Of a stretch of DNA of 64,000 bases, positions 43,075 through 52,366 are shown one piece after another. Each line of letters opens with the position of its first letter. Position 1 is the stretch's first letter. The notes under the pieces are model-generated. The model saw only the letters and a list, made by a program, of their open reading frames with translations. It was not told where the DNA came from and did no database searches. Where the stretch lies: contig CBDDBH010000030.1 of NCBI GenBank assembly GCA_965225625.1, positions 124,001 through 188,000 of the forward strand, written 5' to 3'. Origin of the DNA: CBDDBH01 sp965225625. GTDB taxonomy: Bacteria > Pseudomonadota > Gammaproteobacteria > JADZEE01. Position numbers and translations under genes: made by a program.

Positions 43075-44277
43075 GTGGCGCGCCCGAGAGCATACCAACC
43101 GATACCAGTGAAACGCCAAGCCCGTCCACTTGCCGCAAGAGCAGATGATGCAAGCTATATGGCGCGAGCCATTGAATTGGCGACACTTGGCCAATATTCC
43201 ACGCGCCCTAACCCGAGTGTCGGCTGCGTGCTGGTAAAAGATGACAGCGTTGTCGCCGAAGGCTGGCACGCGGTTACGGGCGGCCCGCACGCCGAAGCCG
43301 TTGCTTTGGATAAAGCGGGTGCAATGGCCGGCGGTGCAACTTGTTACGTCTCTCTAGAACCGTGTTCGTATCACGGAAAAACGCCCGCATGCGCACACGC
43401 ACTTGTAGCCGCGAATGTAACGCGTGTCGTAATCGCGATGGAGGATCCGAATCCACGCGTGGCGGGTGCCGGCATTGCCCGTCTGCGCGCTGCCGGTATC
43501 GCGGTGGAGGTGGGACTGCTCAACGAGTCTGCAGCGGCTTTGAATCGAGGTTTTTTCAAGCGCATGCGTGACGGCAGGCCATTAGTCAGAGTGAAACTGG
43601 GGATGAGCCTCGACGCTCGCACGGCTACGTCCGCGGGTGAGAGCCAGTGGATAACGGGAGAAGCGGCGCGTACCGACGTGCAGCGCTGGCGTGGACTGAG
43701 TGGGGCGATCCTGACCGGTGTGGGTACGATACTCGCCGATAACCCCGCCTTGACTGTGCGTGATCCACGTTATGTATCCGCGGTGGGCCAACCCCTGCGA
43801 GTGATCGTGGACTCACGTCTGCGCACCCCCGCCACCGCGCGGGTGCTGAGTGAACCGGGTGATACAGTTTTGATGACCACAGCCGGGGATCCATCGTCAA
43901 CTTCCGTTCTATCTAGCGCCGGCGCGAAAATACAGCGGCTCAGCTCAGCAGGCGATAGCGTCGATCTCAAGGCCGTTGTGCAAGCATTGGGTGCTCGCGA
44001 GATAAACGATGTCTTGGTTGAAGCCGGCCCGCGCCTCGTCGGCGCGTTGGTCGAGGCAGGTTTGGTAGATGAACTGGTACTTTACATCGCGCCGATATTG
44101 CTTGGTGATGATGCGCGAGGGCTGGCCAGGCTTGCGGCGGCCCGTCCATTGACGGATGCGGCCCGACTTGTGTTTAAGGAAGTGAGCATGATTGGCAGCG
44201 ACTTGCGTGTTGTCGCACAAGTACTGTGTCAGGATGGACACGGTGAGTTGGCCCAGTCATTTGAGCGAGACCCATGA
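43075..44277 (+). CDS. ribD: Bifunctional riboflavin deaminase-reductase
   Basis: Deaminates and then reduces the pyrimidine intermediate in riboflavin synthesis. The N-terminal cytidine-deaminase-like domain has the zinc motifs PHAEAVAL and SLEPCSYHGKTPAC, and the C-terminal reductase domain has VKLGMSLDARTAT, GVGTILADNPALTVR and LVEAGPRLVGALV. The start is uncertain: GTG at 43075 (400 residues) or GTG at 43108; neither has a clear ribosome site. It overlaps nusB by ATGA. The usual ribE, ribBA and ribH genes between ribD and nusB are absent. Confidence 0.95.
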   Translation: MARPRAYQPIPVKRQARPLAARADDASYMARAIELATLGQYSTRPNPSVGCVLVKDDSVVAEGWHAVTGGPHAEAVALDKAGAMAGGATCYVSLEPCSYHGKTPACAHALVAANVTRVVIAMEDPNPRVAGAGIARLRAAGIAVEVGLLNESAAALNRGFFKRMRDGRPLVRVKLGMSLDARTATSAGESQWITGEAARTDVQRWRGLSGAILTGVGTILADNPALTVRDPRYVSAVGQPLRVIVDSRLRTPATARVLSEPGDTVLMTTAGDPSSTSVLSSAGAKIQRLSSAGDSVDLKAVVQALGAREINDVLVEAGPRLVGALVEAGLVDELVLYIAPILLGDDARGLARLAAARPLTDAARLVFKEVSMIGSDLRVVAQVLCQDGHGELAQSFERDP

Positions 44278-44702
44278 ATTCCGCTGTGAGTAGAGGTAAA
44301 ACGAAAGCGCGCCGCTGTGCTCTGCAAGCCTTGTATCAGTGGCAGTTGGCGGGCCAACACCCGGACGAGATCCGGGCAGAGTTTATTGCTGAGCGGGAAA
44401 TGGGCAAAGCTGACTTACCGTATTTCGAGCTGCTTACCACAAGCATCCCGCGACATTATGAAGAACTGCTCGATACACTGGTGACAGTTATCGATCGACC
44501 TGTAGAGCGCCTTGATCCGGTCGAAAAAACAGTGCTGCTCATAGCAGCGTACGAACTCGAATATTGTTCGCAGGTGCCCTGGCGCGTAATTATCAATGAG
44601 GCCGTCGAGTTGGCTAAGTTATTCGGTGCCGAGCAAGGCCATCGCTTCGTTAACGGCACGCTCGACAAGCTCGCCAAAACATTACGCGCAAACGAAAAAT
44701 AA
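44274..44702 (+). CDS. nusB: Transcription antitermination factor NusB
   Basis: Binds boxA RNA with NusE (S10) to prevent early termination in rRNA operons. The 142 residues show RRCALQALYQWQLAG, the PVERLDPVEKTVLLIAAYEL core and the C-terminal VNEAVELAKLFG-like and FVNGTLDKLAK segments of the all-helical NusB fold. The start overlaps the ribD stop, so translation is coupled. It is followed by thiL 27 bases later. Confidence 0.96.
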   Translation: MNSAVSRGKTKARRCALQALYQWQLAGQHPDEIRAEFIAEREMGKADLPYFELLTTSIPRHYEELLDTLVTVIDRPVERLDPVEKTVLLIAAYELEYCSQVPWRVIINEAVELAKLFGAEQGHRFVNGTLDKLAKTLRANEK

Positions 44703-44729
44703 GCTTCGATTAAAAGCGACCCGTAGGCC

Positions 44730-45698
44730 ATGGCGCTATCTGAATTCGATGTGATTACGCGGTATTTTGATCGCGACGTGCGGCGCGACCATGTCGCGCT
44801 GGGGATTGGCGACGACGGGGCAATTCTGCGGCCGCCTGCGAATAGCGATCTTGTCAGCGTTACCGACACTTTAGTAGCCGCTGTGCATTTTCCCAGCAAT
44901 GCCGCGCCCGACGATATCGGCTACAAGAGTCTCGCAGTCAATTTGAGTGATATCGCCGCAATGGGTGCCGAACCGATGTGGTCGAGTTTGGCACTGACAC
45001 TTCCGGTGGTGGAAGAAGTGTGGTTGCAGAGGTTCTCCGCTGGATTTTTTGAGCTGGCTGCTGCACACGATGTCAGTCTTGTCGGCGGCGATCTAAGCCG
45101 TGGGCCATTAACCGTAACAGTGCATGTAATAGGCGCATTGCCCACCGGATCCGCGCTGAGGCGCGACGCAGCGCAGATTGACGATGGTATTTACGTTACC
45201 GGCACGCTAGGTGACGCCAATATCGGGCTGGCATTGGCGCAAGAACCGAAGGATTTAGAGATTTCGGCGAGCCATCGCGCTTATTTGTTGCAGCGATTGC
45301 AGCGGCCCGAGCCGCGCGTGGCCGTCGGGCGAGGCTTGCTTACATTGGCTTCCAGCGCCATTGATGTTTCAGATGGCTTGGTCGCGGATCTGCAACATAT
45401 ATTGAACCTGTCAGGAGTCGGTGCGCACATCGATCTGCCGAGTGTGCCCCTGTCGCAAGCGCTACGTGCGGGTTGTGGGGAACAAACTGGACTGCTGGCA
45501 GCGCTGCACGGTGGAGATGATTATGAATTGTGTTTTACCGCGCCAACGGCCTGTGCTCGGGCTATCAATGAATTGGCGGCGGAACTGGACTGTACCGTTA
45601 CCCGAATCGGCACAATCGTGGAGCGGCCCGGTTTGGTCGGGCGCGATGCCGAGGGCCGAGAGAATGTGTTAGAAGCGGACGGCTATCGCCATTTTTGA
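44730..45698 (+). CDS. thiL: Thiamine-monophosphate kinase
   Basis: Phosphorylates thiamine monophosphate to the active diphosphate. The 322 residues belong to the PurM-like ATP-binding family: SEFDVITRYF, GIGDDGAILRPP, the Mg-binding DTLVAAVHFP and NLSDIAAMGAEP, LVGGDLSRGPL and a C-terminal GGDDYELCFTAP. The usual next gene pgpA is absent; instead a DsrE-like gene converges with only 3 bases between the stops. Confidence 0.96.
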   Translation: MALSEFDVITRYFDRDVRRDHVALGIGDDGAILRPPANSDLVSVTDTLVAAVHFPSNAAPDDIGYKSLAVNLSDIAAMGAEPMWSSLALTLPVVEEVWLQRFSAGFFELAAAHDVSLVGGDLSRGPLTVTVHVIGALPTGSALRRDAAQIDDGIYVTGTLGDANIGLALAQEPKDLEISASHRAYLLQRLQRPEPRVAVGRGLLTLASSAIDVSDGLVADLQHILNLSGVGAHIDLPSVPLSQALRAGCGEQTGLLAALHGGDDYELCFTAPTACARAINELAAELDCTVTRIGTIVERPGLVGRDAEGRENVLEADGYRHF

Positions 45699-45701
45699 CC
45701 T

Positions 45702-46214
45702 CTACAGCTGCACATAGCCGTCGCTGGTCAGCCGCTTTATTTCGTCCGGCGCGTAAGGCACCATCTCGATAAAGGTCGGAAAAGCGAATTCGCCGAACCC
45801 GCGTTGCGTGGCTGAGCTTGCGCATGCTTTGAAGTCAATGACATTGTCCGCGTCGAGTCGTGCAGCCAAGTCTACGATGCTCTTATAGCGGCTATAGTTT
45901 TCTTTGGCGAATATGCGAATGTCGGGTCCGTGTAAAACCATTGCAATGTCCACTTCCTCACGCTTTGTACCGGCTTGCGACGCCATTTGTGCCGCTCGAT
46001 TCAATAATGCGTTTATCTCCTCGGCGCCGTGTTTGGACACGTCGAAGTAGTAACGCGTATTGCCGATGGTTACCGGCGACACACGGTCGTTCTGGACGCT
46101 CGCTGGTATCGGTCCTGAACTTGCAGCGGCATGGGGTAAGCCCGGTTGCAAGCGCCAACCTAAAATGGACACCCCGACGATCACCAGGCCCACCAGAACG
46201 TGCCACGTTTTCAT
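45702..46214 (-). CDS. DsrE-like sulfur-relay protein with N-terminal signal or anchor
   Basis: Function unproven; DsrE-type proteins carry persulfide sulfur on a conserved Cys. The ATG at 46214 has GAGGG upstream and gives 170 residues with a hydrophobic N-terminus (about 5-20), so the domain (about 50-170) is probably periplasmic. Features are the RYYFDVS strand, INALLNRAAQMASQAG helix, VDIAMVLHGPDIRIFA and a single candidate active-site Cys131 in DFKACASSATQRGF. A longer frame to 46469 overlaps the divergent gene and is not favoured. It is divergent from the SoxYZ-like gene. Confidence 0.78.
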   Translation of the reverse strand: MKTWHVLVGLVIVGVSILGWRLQPGLPHAAASSGPIPASVQNDRVSPVTIGNTRYYFDVSKHGAEEINALLNRAAQMASQAGTKREEVDIAMVLHGPDIRIFAKENYSRYKSIVDLAARLDADNVIDFKACASSATQRGFGEFAFPTFIEMVPYAPDEIKRLTSDGYVQL

Positions 46215-46358
46215 GCAGTTACCCTCACCCTGCCGCCGTCGACCCCATGCATCTTGGTTCTGCAAAAGCAGCTGTTTCGATGGATACTCTGCAAGCTGCG
46301 CCGGGGTGCGGTCAAGCGCGCGCTTGCTCATCACGCCCAGTCGATAGAAGATCACCCT

Positions 46359-46374
46359 TTCATGCAACATGCGG
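46359..46374 (+). repeat. Recurring intergenic motif (copy before the SoxYZ-like gene)
   Basis: TTCATGCAACATGCGG, one mismatch from the exact form, 24 bases before the proposed ATG at 46399. Confidence 0.8.
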
Positions 46375-46398
46375 GTTAGCGAGGCCGCGGCTGAAAAT

Positions 46399-47205
46399 AT
46401 GCTGAATACAAAGTGTAAATCATTGATTGCAACCACGCTGCTTGCGGCGCTTGCATCGGTATCGGCCAATAGCGCTGAAATCGACGTTTGGGAACAACTG
46501 CTCAGGCCGCATCATTTTCCTGAGTTGGTATTGCACGAAGGGGATGGTCAGCTTGAGCTGAATGCACCCTATCGCGCCGAGGATGCTGCGCTGACGCCGA
46601 TCTCCGTTCGCACTACGATTGCGCAGACGTCTACACGCTATGTGGAGAAACTCTGGATATTCGTCGATAACAACCCACAGTCGTTAGCCGGCTTGTTTCA
46701 TCTGACGCCGGCCGTGGGACCGTTCGAGCTGGCAACGCGTATCCGCATTGAGCAATACACCCAGGTGCGTGCCGTCGTCGCGTTCAATACGGGTGAACAT
46801 TTTCATGTTGCGAAATTCGTCAAAGCCCAGGGAGGCTGCTCGGCGCCATTGGGTTCGGATCTACAGGCCGCAAAGAAAACGCTAGGCCGCATCCGGTTTC
46901 GCGAATTTGCGCACACTGGCGCGGCGACGCTGGGGCAGCTCAATATCAAGCATCCCAACGTTACCGGCCTTCAGCTCAATCAGAAAACACGCTTAATAGC
47001 GCCGGCACATTACGTCGAGAATATAATACTGAGTTTGAACGATAGCCCGATATTGGAGGCACAGACTGGTTTTTCGCTGAGTGAAAATCCGAGCATCAGG
47101 TTTGTGTTCAGGCCTGCAGAGGGTGATACGCTGAAGGTCGACGTGATCGATTCCAAAGGTATGACGTTCAGCCGCGAGTTCCAAGTGGGTTCCAGCGCTC
47201 CTTAG
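46399..47205 (+). CDS. SoxYZ-like fused sulfur carrier, secreted
   Basis: Resembles the quinoprotein dehydrogenase-associated SoxYZ-like carrier family. The 268 residues have a signal peptide (about 1-25, ATTLLAALASVSANSAE) and a SoxY-like half ending in a GGCSAP carrier motif (145-150, Cys147), where true SoxY ends in GGCGG. A SoxZ-like half follows (about 175-268: HPNVTGLQLNQKTRLIAPAH, SLSENPSIRFVFRP). It is likely a periplasmic swinging-arm thiol carrier, but the load (sulfane sulfur or other) is not known. The start at 46399 gives the signal peptide directly; an in-frame start at 46369 lies inside the recurring motif region. No soxA, soxB, soxX or quinoprotein gene is in the window. Confidence 0.82.
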   Translation: MLNTKCKSLIATTLLAALASVSANSAEIDVWEQLLRPHHFPELVLHEGDGQLELNAPYRAEDAALTPISVRTTIAQTSTRYVEKLWIFVDNNPQSLAGLFHLTPAVGPFELATRIRIEQYTQVRAVVAFNTGEHFHVAKFVKAQGGCSAPLGSDLQAAKKTLGRIRFREFAHTGAATLGQLNIKHPNVTGLQLNQKTRLIAPAHYVENIILSLNDSPILEAQTGFSLSENPSIRFVFRPAEGDTLKVDVIDSKGMTFSREFQVGSSAP

Positions 47206-47215
47206 CCAGGATCCT

Positions 47216-47231
47216 TACACGCAATACGCGG
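47216..47231 (+). repeat. Recurring intergenic motif, variant (before the amidotransferase gene)
   Basis: TACACGCAATACGCGG matches the consensus at 12 of 16 positions and lies 15 bases before the ATG at 47247. It is a weaker copy. Confidence 0.5.
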
Positions 47232-47246
47232 CTTCGGGAGAAAAAC

Positions 47247-48056
47247 ATGTGTGAATTGTTAGGTATGAGCGCAAACGTGCCCACCGATATCTGTTTCAGC
47301 TTTACCGGTTTAGTGCAGCGCGGAGGCCGCACTGGTCCGCATCGAGATGGATGGGGCATCAGTCTGTATGAAGGACGTGGCAATCGCTCATTTCATGATC
47401 CCCGCGCCAGCGTCGCTTCCGAGATTGCCGATCTCATTCAGCGTCATTCAATAAAAAGTCAGATCATAATAGGGCACATCCGCAAGGCTAATCGGGGCCG
47501 CGTTTGTTTGGAAAACACCCATCCATTTTCGCGGGAATTGTGGGGACGCCTCTGGACCTTTGCTCACAACGGTCAACTGCGTGGCATTAAGAAGAGGCGC
47601 CTTGCTTACTATCAGCCGGTGGGTACCACCGACAGCGAATATGCGTTTTGCTGGATATTGGATCAGGTGCGAAAGAAATTCGCTCGGCACCCGCATAGCG
47701 ACGAGCGGCTGTGGAATTTCCTGCGGGAGTTGTCCCAAGATCTGAATGAGACCGGGACATTCAATTATTTACTCAGTGATGCCGAGGCCTTGGTAGCGTT
47801 TTGCAGCACCAAGATGTGTTGGTTGACCCGTAAGCACCCGTTTCGCAAAGCGCGCCTTATTGATACCGGTACCGTCATCGATTTCAGCAGAGAAACCACG
47901 CGCAAAGACGTAGTCACGGTGGTTGCTTCACGGCCGTTAACCGATAATGAAACCTGGAACATCATGGATCGGGCAACTTTCCAGGTATTTGTCAACGGCG
48001 TACCGAAGTTATTGGCCCCTTATCATCATTCAGGGCCGCTGGTGGCAGCGGCTTAA
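47247..48056 (+). CDS. Class II glutamine amidotransferase (YafJ-like)
   Basis: The N-terminal Cys2 (MCELLGMSAN) is the class II (Ntn) glutaminase nucleophile after Met removal. The 269 residues also show GLVQRGGRTGPHRDGWGIS, GHIRKANRGRV and ENTHPFSRELWGR, then FAHNGQLRG, all typical of YafJ/DUF4180-unrelated stand-alone Gn-AT II proteins. No synthetase partner domain is present, so the ammonia acceptor is unknown. It lies 41 bases after the SoxYZ-like gene and just before fumC; co-transcription with the former is possible but not shown. Confidence 0.87.
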   Translation: MCELLGMSANVPTDICFSFTGLVQRGGRTGPHRDGWGISLYEGRGNRSFHDPRASVASEIADLIQRHSIKSQIIIGHIRKANRGRVCLENTHPFSRELWGRLWTFAHNGQLRGIKKRRLAYYQPVGTTDSEYAFCWILDQVRKKFARHPHSDERLWNFLRELSQDLNETGTFNYLLSDAEALVAFCSTKMCWLTRKHPFRKARLIDTGTVIDFSRETTRKDVVTVVASRPLTDNETWNIMDRATFQVFVNGVPKLLAPYHHSGPLVAAA

Positions 48057-48085
48057 TCCAGGCAATCAGACAGAGCAGAGAGACG

Positions 48086-49474
48086 ATGACTCAGCAGGTT
48101 TTTCGTACTGAAAAGGACAGCATGGGAGACGTTCAGGTGCCGGCGGATGCGCTGTACGGGGCACAAACTCAGCGCGCCGTGGATAATTTCCCGATCAGCG
48201 GTTTGTGTATGCCCCGTACGTTCATACGAGCTTTGGGCTTGATTAAAGCCACGGCCGCGCGCACCAATCTTGAGTTGGAACTGCTCGCCGCGGATGTTGC
48301 CGAAACGATCGTGGCGGCATCCGAGGAAGTGGCGAGCGGTGCGCACGATTCCCAGTTCCCGATTGACATCTTCCAAACGGGATCAGGCACGAGCTCCAAT
48401 ATGAATGCAAACGAAGTTATTGCTCACCTGGCGACTGAGCGCTTGGGTGCCCCGGTGCACCCTAATGACGACGTAAATATGGGGCAAAGCAGTAACGACG
48501 TGATTCCAACCGCGATCCACGTGGCAGGTTGTCTGCTGATTACGGAAGAACTCATTCCGGCGCTGGAGCACCTTGCCGAGACGATTGCCGGCAGAAAAGA
48601 GGAATTGCACGATACCGTTAAGACGGGCCGCACCCATTTAATGGATGCAATGCCGGTTACGATGGCGCAAGAGCTCAGCGGTTGGGAAACCCAGGTGCGT
48701 CATGGCATACGCCGCATCGACTCAGCGTTGCCGCGTCTGCTAGCCCTGCCGCAGGCCGGAACCGCGGTTGGCACCGGCATTAATACGCCGTCGCAATTTG
48801 GCGAACGCTTTGCCGCACAGCTTGAAGATGCGACAGGCATAGCGTTTCGTACCAAGGACAATTATTTTGAGGGTCTCAGCAGCCAGGATGCTGCTGTGGA
48901 AACCAGTGGTCAGTTGAAAGCGGTTGCGGTCAGCTTAATGAAAATTTCCAACGATTTGCGTTGGATGAATAGTGGTCCACTGGCGGGACTGGGAGAGATT
49001 GCACTGCCCGCTCTGCAACCGGGCAGCAGCATAATGCCGGGCAAGGTAAATCCGGTGATCCCGGAGGCGGTGTGTATGGTTTGCGCGCAGGTCATCGGCA
49101 ACGACACGACCATTACCATTGGTGGACAGGCAGGTAATTTTCAACTCAACGTTATGTTGCCCGTGATTGCCTACAATTTGTTGCAGAGTCTGGAAATTCT
49201 GGCCGCTGGCGCACGGGTCCTGGCGGACAGCGCCATCACCGGATTTACAGTTAATCAAGCGAATCTTGATAAAGCCTTGGAGCGCAATCCGATATTGGTG
49301 ACCGCCTTGAATGCGGTAATTGGATACGAATTGGGCGCAAAAATTGCCAAACAGGCATACGCTGAGGGACGGCCGGTTAAAGAAGTGGCTGCCGAGCTGA
49401 CAGATCTGTCGGCAGCGGAGATCGAGCGATTATTGGATCCGGCTGACTTGACCAGGGGCGGCATCAGAAAATGA
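48086..49474 (+). CDS. fumC: Fumarate hydratase class II
   Basis: Iron-independent fumarase of the TCA cycle (fumarate to malate). The 462 residues have SGTSSNMNANEVIA, NDDVNMGQSSNDVIPTAIH, TGRTHLMDAMPVTM and the superfamily signature GSSIMPGKVNPVIPE. A purine-rich ribosome site (AGAGAGACG) precedes the ATG. It converges on acnA, another TCA enzyme, across a gap with two hairpins. Confidence 0.98.
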   Translation: MTQQVFRTEKDSMGDVQVPADALYGAQTQRAVDNFPISGLCMPRTFIRALGLIKATAARTNLELELLAADVAETIVAASEEVASGAHDSQFPIDIFQTGSGTSSNMNANEVIAHLATERLGAPVHPNDDVNMGQSSNDVIPTAIHVAGCLLITEELIPALEHLAETIAGRKEELHDTVKTGRTHLMDAMPVTMAQELSGWETQVRHGIRRIDSALPRLLALPQAGTAVGTGINTPSQFGERFAAQLEDATGIAFRTKDNYFEGLSSQDAAVETSGQLKAVAVSLMKISNDLRWMNSGPLAGLGEIALPALQPGSSIMPGKVNPVIPEAVCMVCAQVIGNDTTITIGGQAGNFQLNVMLPVIAYNLLQSLEILAAGARVLADSAITGFTVNQANLDKALERNPILVTALNAVIGYELGAKIAKQAYAEGRPVKEVAAELTDLSAAEIERLLDPADLTRGGIRK

Positions 49475-49554
49475 GTATCCGTGGCAGTGTCCAACGTCTG
49501 TCGGTTGCAATTGGTTGTTGCGATCGAATTCGACGGAGTCAAAACATCGCCGAT

Positions 49555-49569
49555 CGCGCGTAACGCGCG
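49555..49569. terminator. GC hairpin between fumC and acnA
   Basis: CGCGCG-TAA-CGCGCG, 80 bases after fumC, with imperfect extension to flanking GATC. There is no T-run, so it is a possible pause or terminator only. Confidence 0.35.
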
Positions 49570-49620
49570 GATCCATGAGCTAGCGATCTGGCCGCGGCGA
49601 TTTCCGATCGACTATGGATC

Positions 49621-49638
49621 AGGATCGATCGCGATCCT
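49621..49638. terminator. Hairpin next to the acnA stop
   Basis: AGGATCG-ATCG-CGATCCT, a perfect 7-bp stem with a four-base loop, 7 bases beyond the acnA stop and in the convergent gap with fumC. It is symmetrical enough to act in both directions but is flanked only by TTAAT. Confidence 0.45.
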
Positions 49639-49645
49639 TAATACG

Positions 49646-52300
49646 CTATGCGGCCAACTGCCGCAGCACGTAATGCAGGATCCCGCCGTTCTGGTAATAC
49701 TCCCACTCCTTAGGCGTGTCGACACGAACGCTAACCTGAAACTCGATGGCCGCGCCGTCGACGGGCGTGGCAATTACGGTAACTTCCTTCGCACCCGGTT
49801 CCAGCCCTTTTATATCGAAGGTCTCGGTGCCGATGAGTGCTAGCGACTCGGCGCTTTGATCGGCTTTGAAGGTCAACGGCAGTACACCCATGCCGACTAG
49901 ATTGGAGCGATGGATCCGCTCGAAACTTTTCGCAATTACGGCGCGTACGCCAAGCAAGCGAGTCCCCTTTGCCGCCCAGTCGCGCGATGAGCCGGTACCA
50001 TATTCCTTGCCCGCAATAACTAACAGCGGCACACCTTCTGCCTTATAGCGCATCGCGGCAGCGTAAATGCTGAGTTGCTCGTCCGACGGATGATGCCGCG
50101 TCCAGCCGCCCTCGGTGCCGGGTGCCAGCAAATTTCGCAGGCGGATGTTGGCGAAGGTTCCGCGCATCATCACTTCGTGATTGCCGCGCCGCGAACCGTA
50201 GGAGTTGAAATCGCGTGCCTCGACACCATGCTGTATCAAATATTCGCCCGCTGGGCTATCGGCCTTGATGGTACCTGCCGGGGAGATATGATCGGTCGTG
50301 ATGCTGTCACCCAGCAACGCGAGTAGCCGGGCGCCTTGCACCGGTTGTATCGGCTCAGCTTGATGGGCGATTGCGTCGAAATACGGCGGATTGCGCACGT
50401 AGGTCGAAGCATCGTCCCAATCGAACTGATTGGCAGCCGAAATTTTCATATTCGCCCAACGCGCGTCGCCTGCGAATAGATTCTCGTAACTTGTCGTAAA
50501 CATATCTGAATCGATCGTTCCGCTGACCGCCTGACTGATCTCCTGCAGTGTCGGCCACAGGTCTTTCAGGTAGACCGGGGTTCCCTGTGCATCCGTGCCA
50601 AGGGGTTCCGCGTAAAGGTCGATATCCATGGTGCCGGCCAGTGCGTAGGCCACCACCAACGGCGGCGACGCCAGAAAATTCATCTGCACTTCCTGATGTA
50701 CTCGCCCTTCGAAATTGCGGTTTCCCGATAGCACTGAACTGACGATCAGCTTTCCTTGAGAAATGGCGGCACTGACCTGTTGCGGCAGGGGCCCGGAATT
50801 ACCGATACAAGTGGTGCAGCCGTAGCCGACTGTGTGGAATCCCAGAGTTTCAAGGTGCGGGGTCAGACCGGCCTTTTGCAAATAGTTTGTTACCACCAGT
50901 GATCCGGGCGCGAGGCTGGTTTTGACCCATGGTTTGACTTGCAGGCCGCGCTCGTTAGCGTGTTTGGCGAGCAGGCCCGCACCGATCATGACCGAGGGGT
51001 TCGACGTATTTGTGCACGAGGTTATGGCGGCGATGACGACCGCACCGTCGGTCAGCTCGTAGTTGTCGCCGTTGTGCTCAACGTTCGCACTGCCGCCGCC
51101 TTCACGAGCACTTCTCAGTTCGGCGAGGCTCTCGCGAAACGCGGGTTTTGAATTGCGCAGCGGGATCCGATCTTGCGGCCGTTTTGGTCCGGCAATACAG
51201 GGTTCGACGGCGTCCATATCGAGCTCTACTACCTCGGAATATTTCGCCGCTTTGGCGCCGGCTTCCCGCCACATGCCCTGGGCCTTTGCATAAGCCTCGA
51301 CGACGGCGACGCGGGTCTCGTCGCGTCCCGACAGCCGCAGATAATTGATGGTTTCCCGATCGATGGGGAAGATACCGCAGGTTGCACCGTACTCAGGTGC
51401 CATATTCGCAATGGTCGCTCGATCGGCGAGACTTAATGTGTCCAGTCCATCGCCGAAAAACTCGACGAATTTTCCGACTACGCCTTTTGCGCGTAGTATT
51501 TGGGTGACGGTCAAGACCAGATCGGTGGCGGTCGCACCTTCTGGCAGTTGACCAACCAGGCGCATGCCCACGACCTGTGGGATGAGCATCGTGATCGGTT
51601 GGCCGAGCATCGCGGCTTCGGCTTCGATGCCACCGACTCCCCAGCCCAGAACACCCAGACCATTAATCATCGTTGTATGCGAATCCGTACCGACCAAGGT
51701 GTCGGGGTAGGCGAGGGTTGTTCCATCGGAATCGCGGGTGAATACCACACGGGCTAAATGTTCAAGGTTTACCTGATGGACGATGCCAGTGTCCGGTGGG
51801 ACCACGTTAAAGTTGGAAAAAGCCTGTTGTCCCCAGCGCAGAAAACTATAGCGTTCCTGGTTACGTTGGAATTCTATTTCCGCGTTCTGGCCAAGCGCCT
51901 CCGGGGTTCCGAAGCTGTCGACTTGAACAGAATGGTCGATAACTAATTCGGCCGGAGACAACGGGTTTATCTTCGCGGGATCGCCGCCCAGTTGTTGCAT
52001 GGCGTCACGCATCGCGGCGAGGTCGACGATCGCGGGCACACCGGTAAAGTCCTGCATCAGCACACGTGCCGGTGTGAACGCTATCTCCTGAGATGGTGCG
52101 GCCTGAGGGTCCCAGCGCAAGAATGCTTCAATATCGTCGCGCGTGACGTCTACGCCGTCTTCCAGGCGCAATAAGTTTTCCAACAATATCTTCAGAGCGA
52201 AGGGCAGGGTGTCCGTGCCTTCGAGCTTGGGCAGACTGAAATAGGTGTACTCATGACCGTCGATGTCCAATGTAGCGCGGCATCCGAAACTGTTGTTCAT
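49646..52300 (-). CDS. acnA: Aconitate hydratase A
   Basis: Isomerises citrate to isocitrate using a [4Fe-4S] cluster. The 884 residues match the AcnA/IRP type. The cluster cysteines are in AITSCTNTSNPS and GCTTCIGNSGPL, with VGTDSHTTMINGLG and the swivelling domain at the end (SYGSRRGNHEVM, GKEYGTGSSRDWAAKG). It lies downstream of mnmA on the same strand, separated by 111 bases with a hairpin, and has an ATG start. Confidence 0.98.
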   Translation of the reverse strand: MNNSFGCRATLDIDGHEYTYFSLPKLEGTDTLPFALKILLENLLRLEDGVDVTRDDIEAFLRWDPQAAPSQEIAFTPARVLMQDFTGVPAIVDLAAMRDAMQQLGGDPAKINPLSPAELVIDHSVQVDSFGTPEALGQNAEIEFQRNQERYSFLRWGQQAFSNFNVVPPDTGIVHQVNLEHLARVVFTRDSDGTTLAYPDTLVGTDSHTTMINGLGVLGWGVGGIEAEAAMLGQPITMLIPQVVGMRLVGQLPEGATATDLVLTVTQILRAKGVVGKFVEFFGDGLDTLSLADRATIANMAPEYGATCGIFPIDRETINYLRLSGRDETRVAVVEAYAKAQGMWREAGAKAAKYSEVVELDMDAVEPCIAGPKRPQDRIPLRNSKPAFRESLAELRSAREGGGSANVEHNGDNYELTDGAVVIAAITSCTNTSNPSVMIGAGLLAKHANERGLQVKPWVKTSLAPGSLVVTNYLQKAGLTPHLETLGFHTVGYGCTTCIGNSGPLPQQVSAAISQGKLIVSSVLSGNRNFEGRVHQEVQMNFLASPPLVVAYALAGTMDIDLYAEPLGTDAQGTPVYLKDLWPTLQEISQAVSGTIDSDMFTTSYENLFAGDARWANMKISAANQFDWDDASTYVRNPPYFDAIAHQAEPIQPVQGARLLALLGDSITTDHISPAGTIKADSPAGEYLIQHGVEARDFNSYGSRRGNHEVMMRGTFANIRLRNLLAPGTEGGWTRHHPSDEQLSIYAAAMRYKAEGVPLLVIAGKEYGTGSSRDWAAKGTRLLGVRAVIAKSFERIHRSNLVGMGVLPLTFKADQSAESLALIGTETFDIKGLEPGAKEVTVIATPVDGAAIEFQVSVRVDTPKEWEYYQNGGILHYVLRQLAA

Positions 52301-52366
52301 TGCGACTCCATTTGTGAATATGAGGCGAAGGGCGCAATTATCCCCGAAATCTGGCTAATCCTGTAG

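Noticed and set aside
46215..46469. N-terminal extension of the DsrE-like gene by 85 codons
   Set aside because: The extension overlaps the divergent SoxYZ-like gene start, and the ATG at 46214 has a good ribosome site and a signal-like N-terminus.
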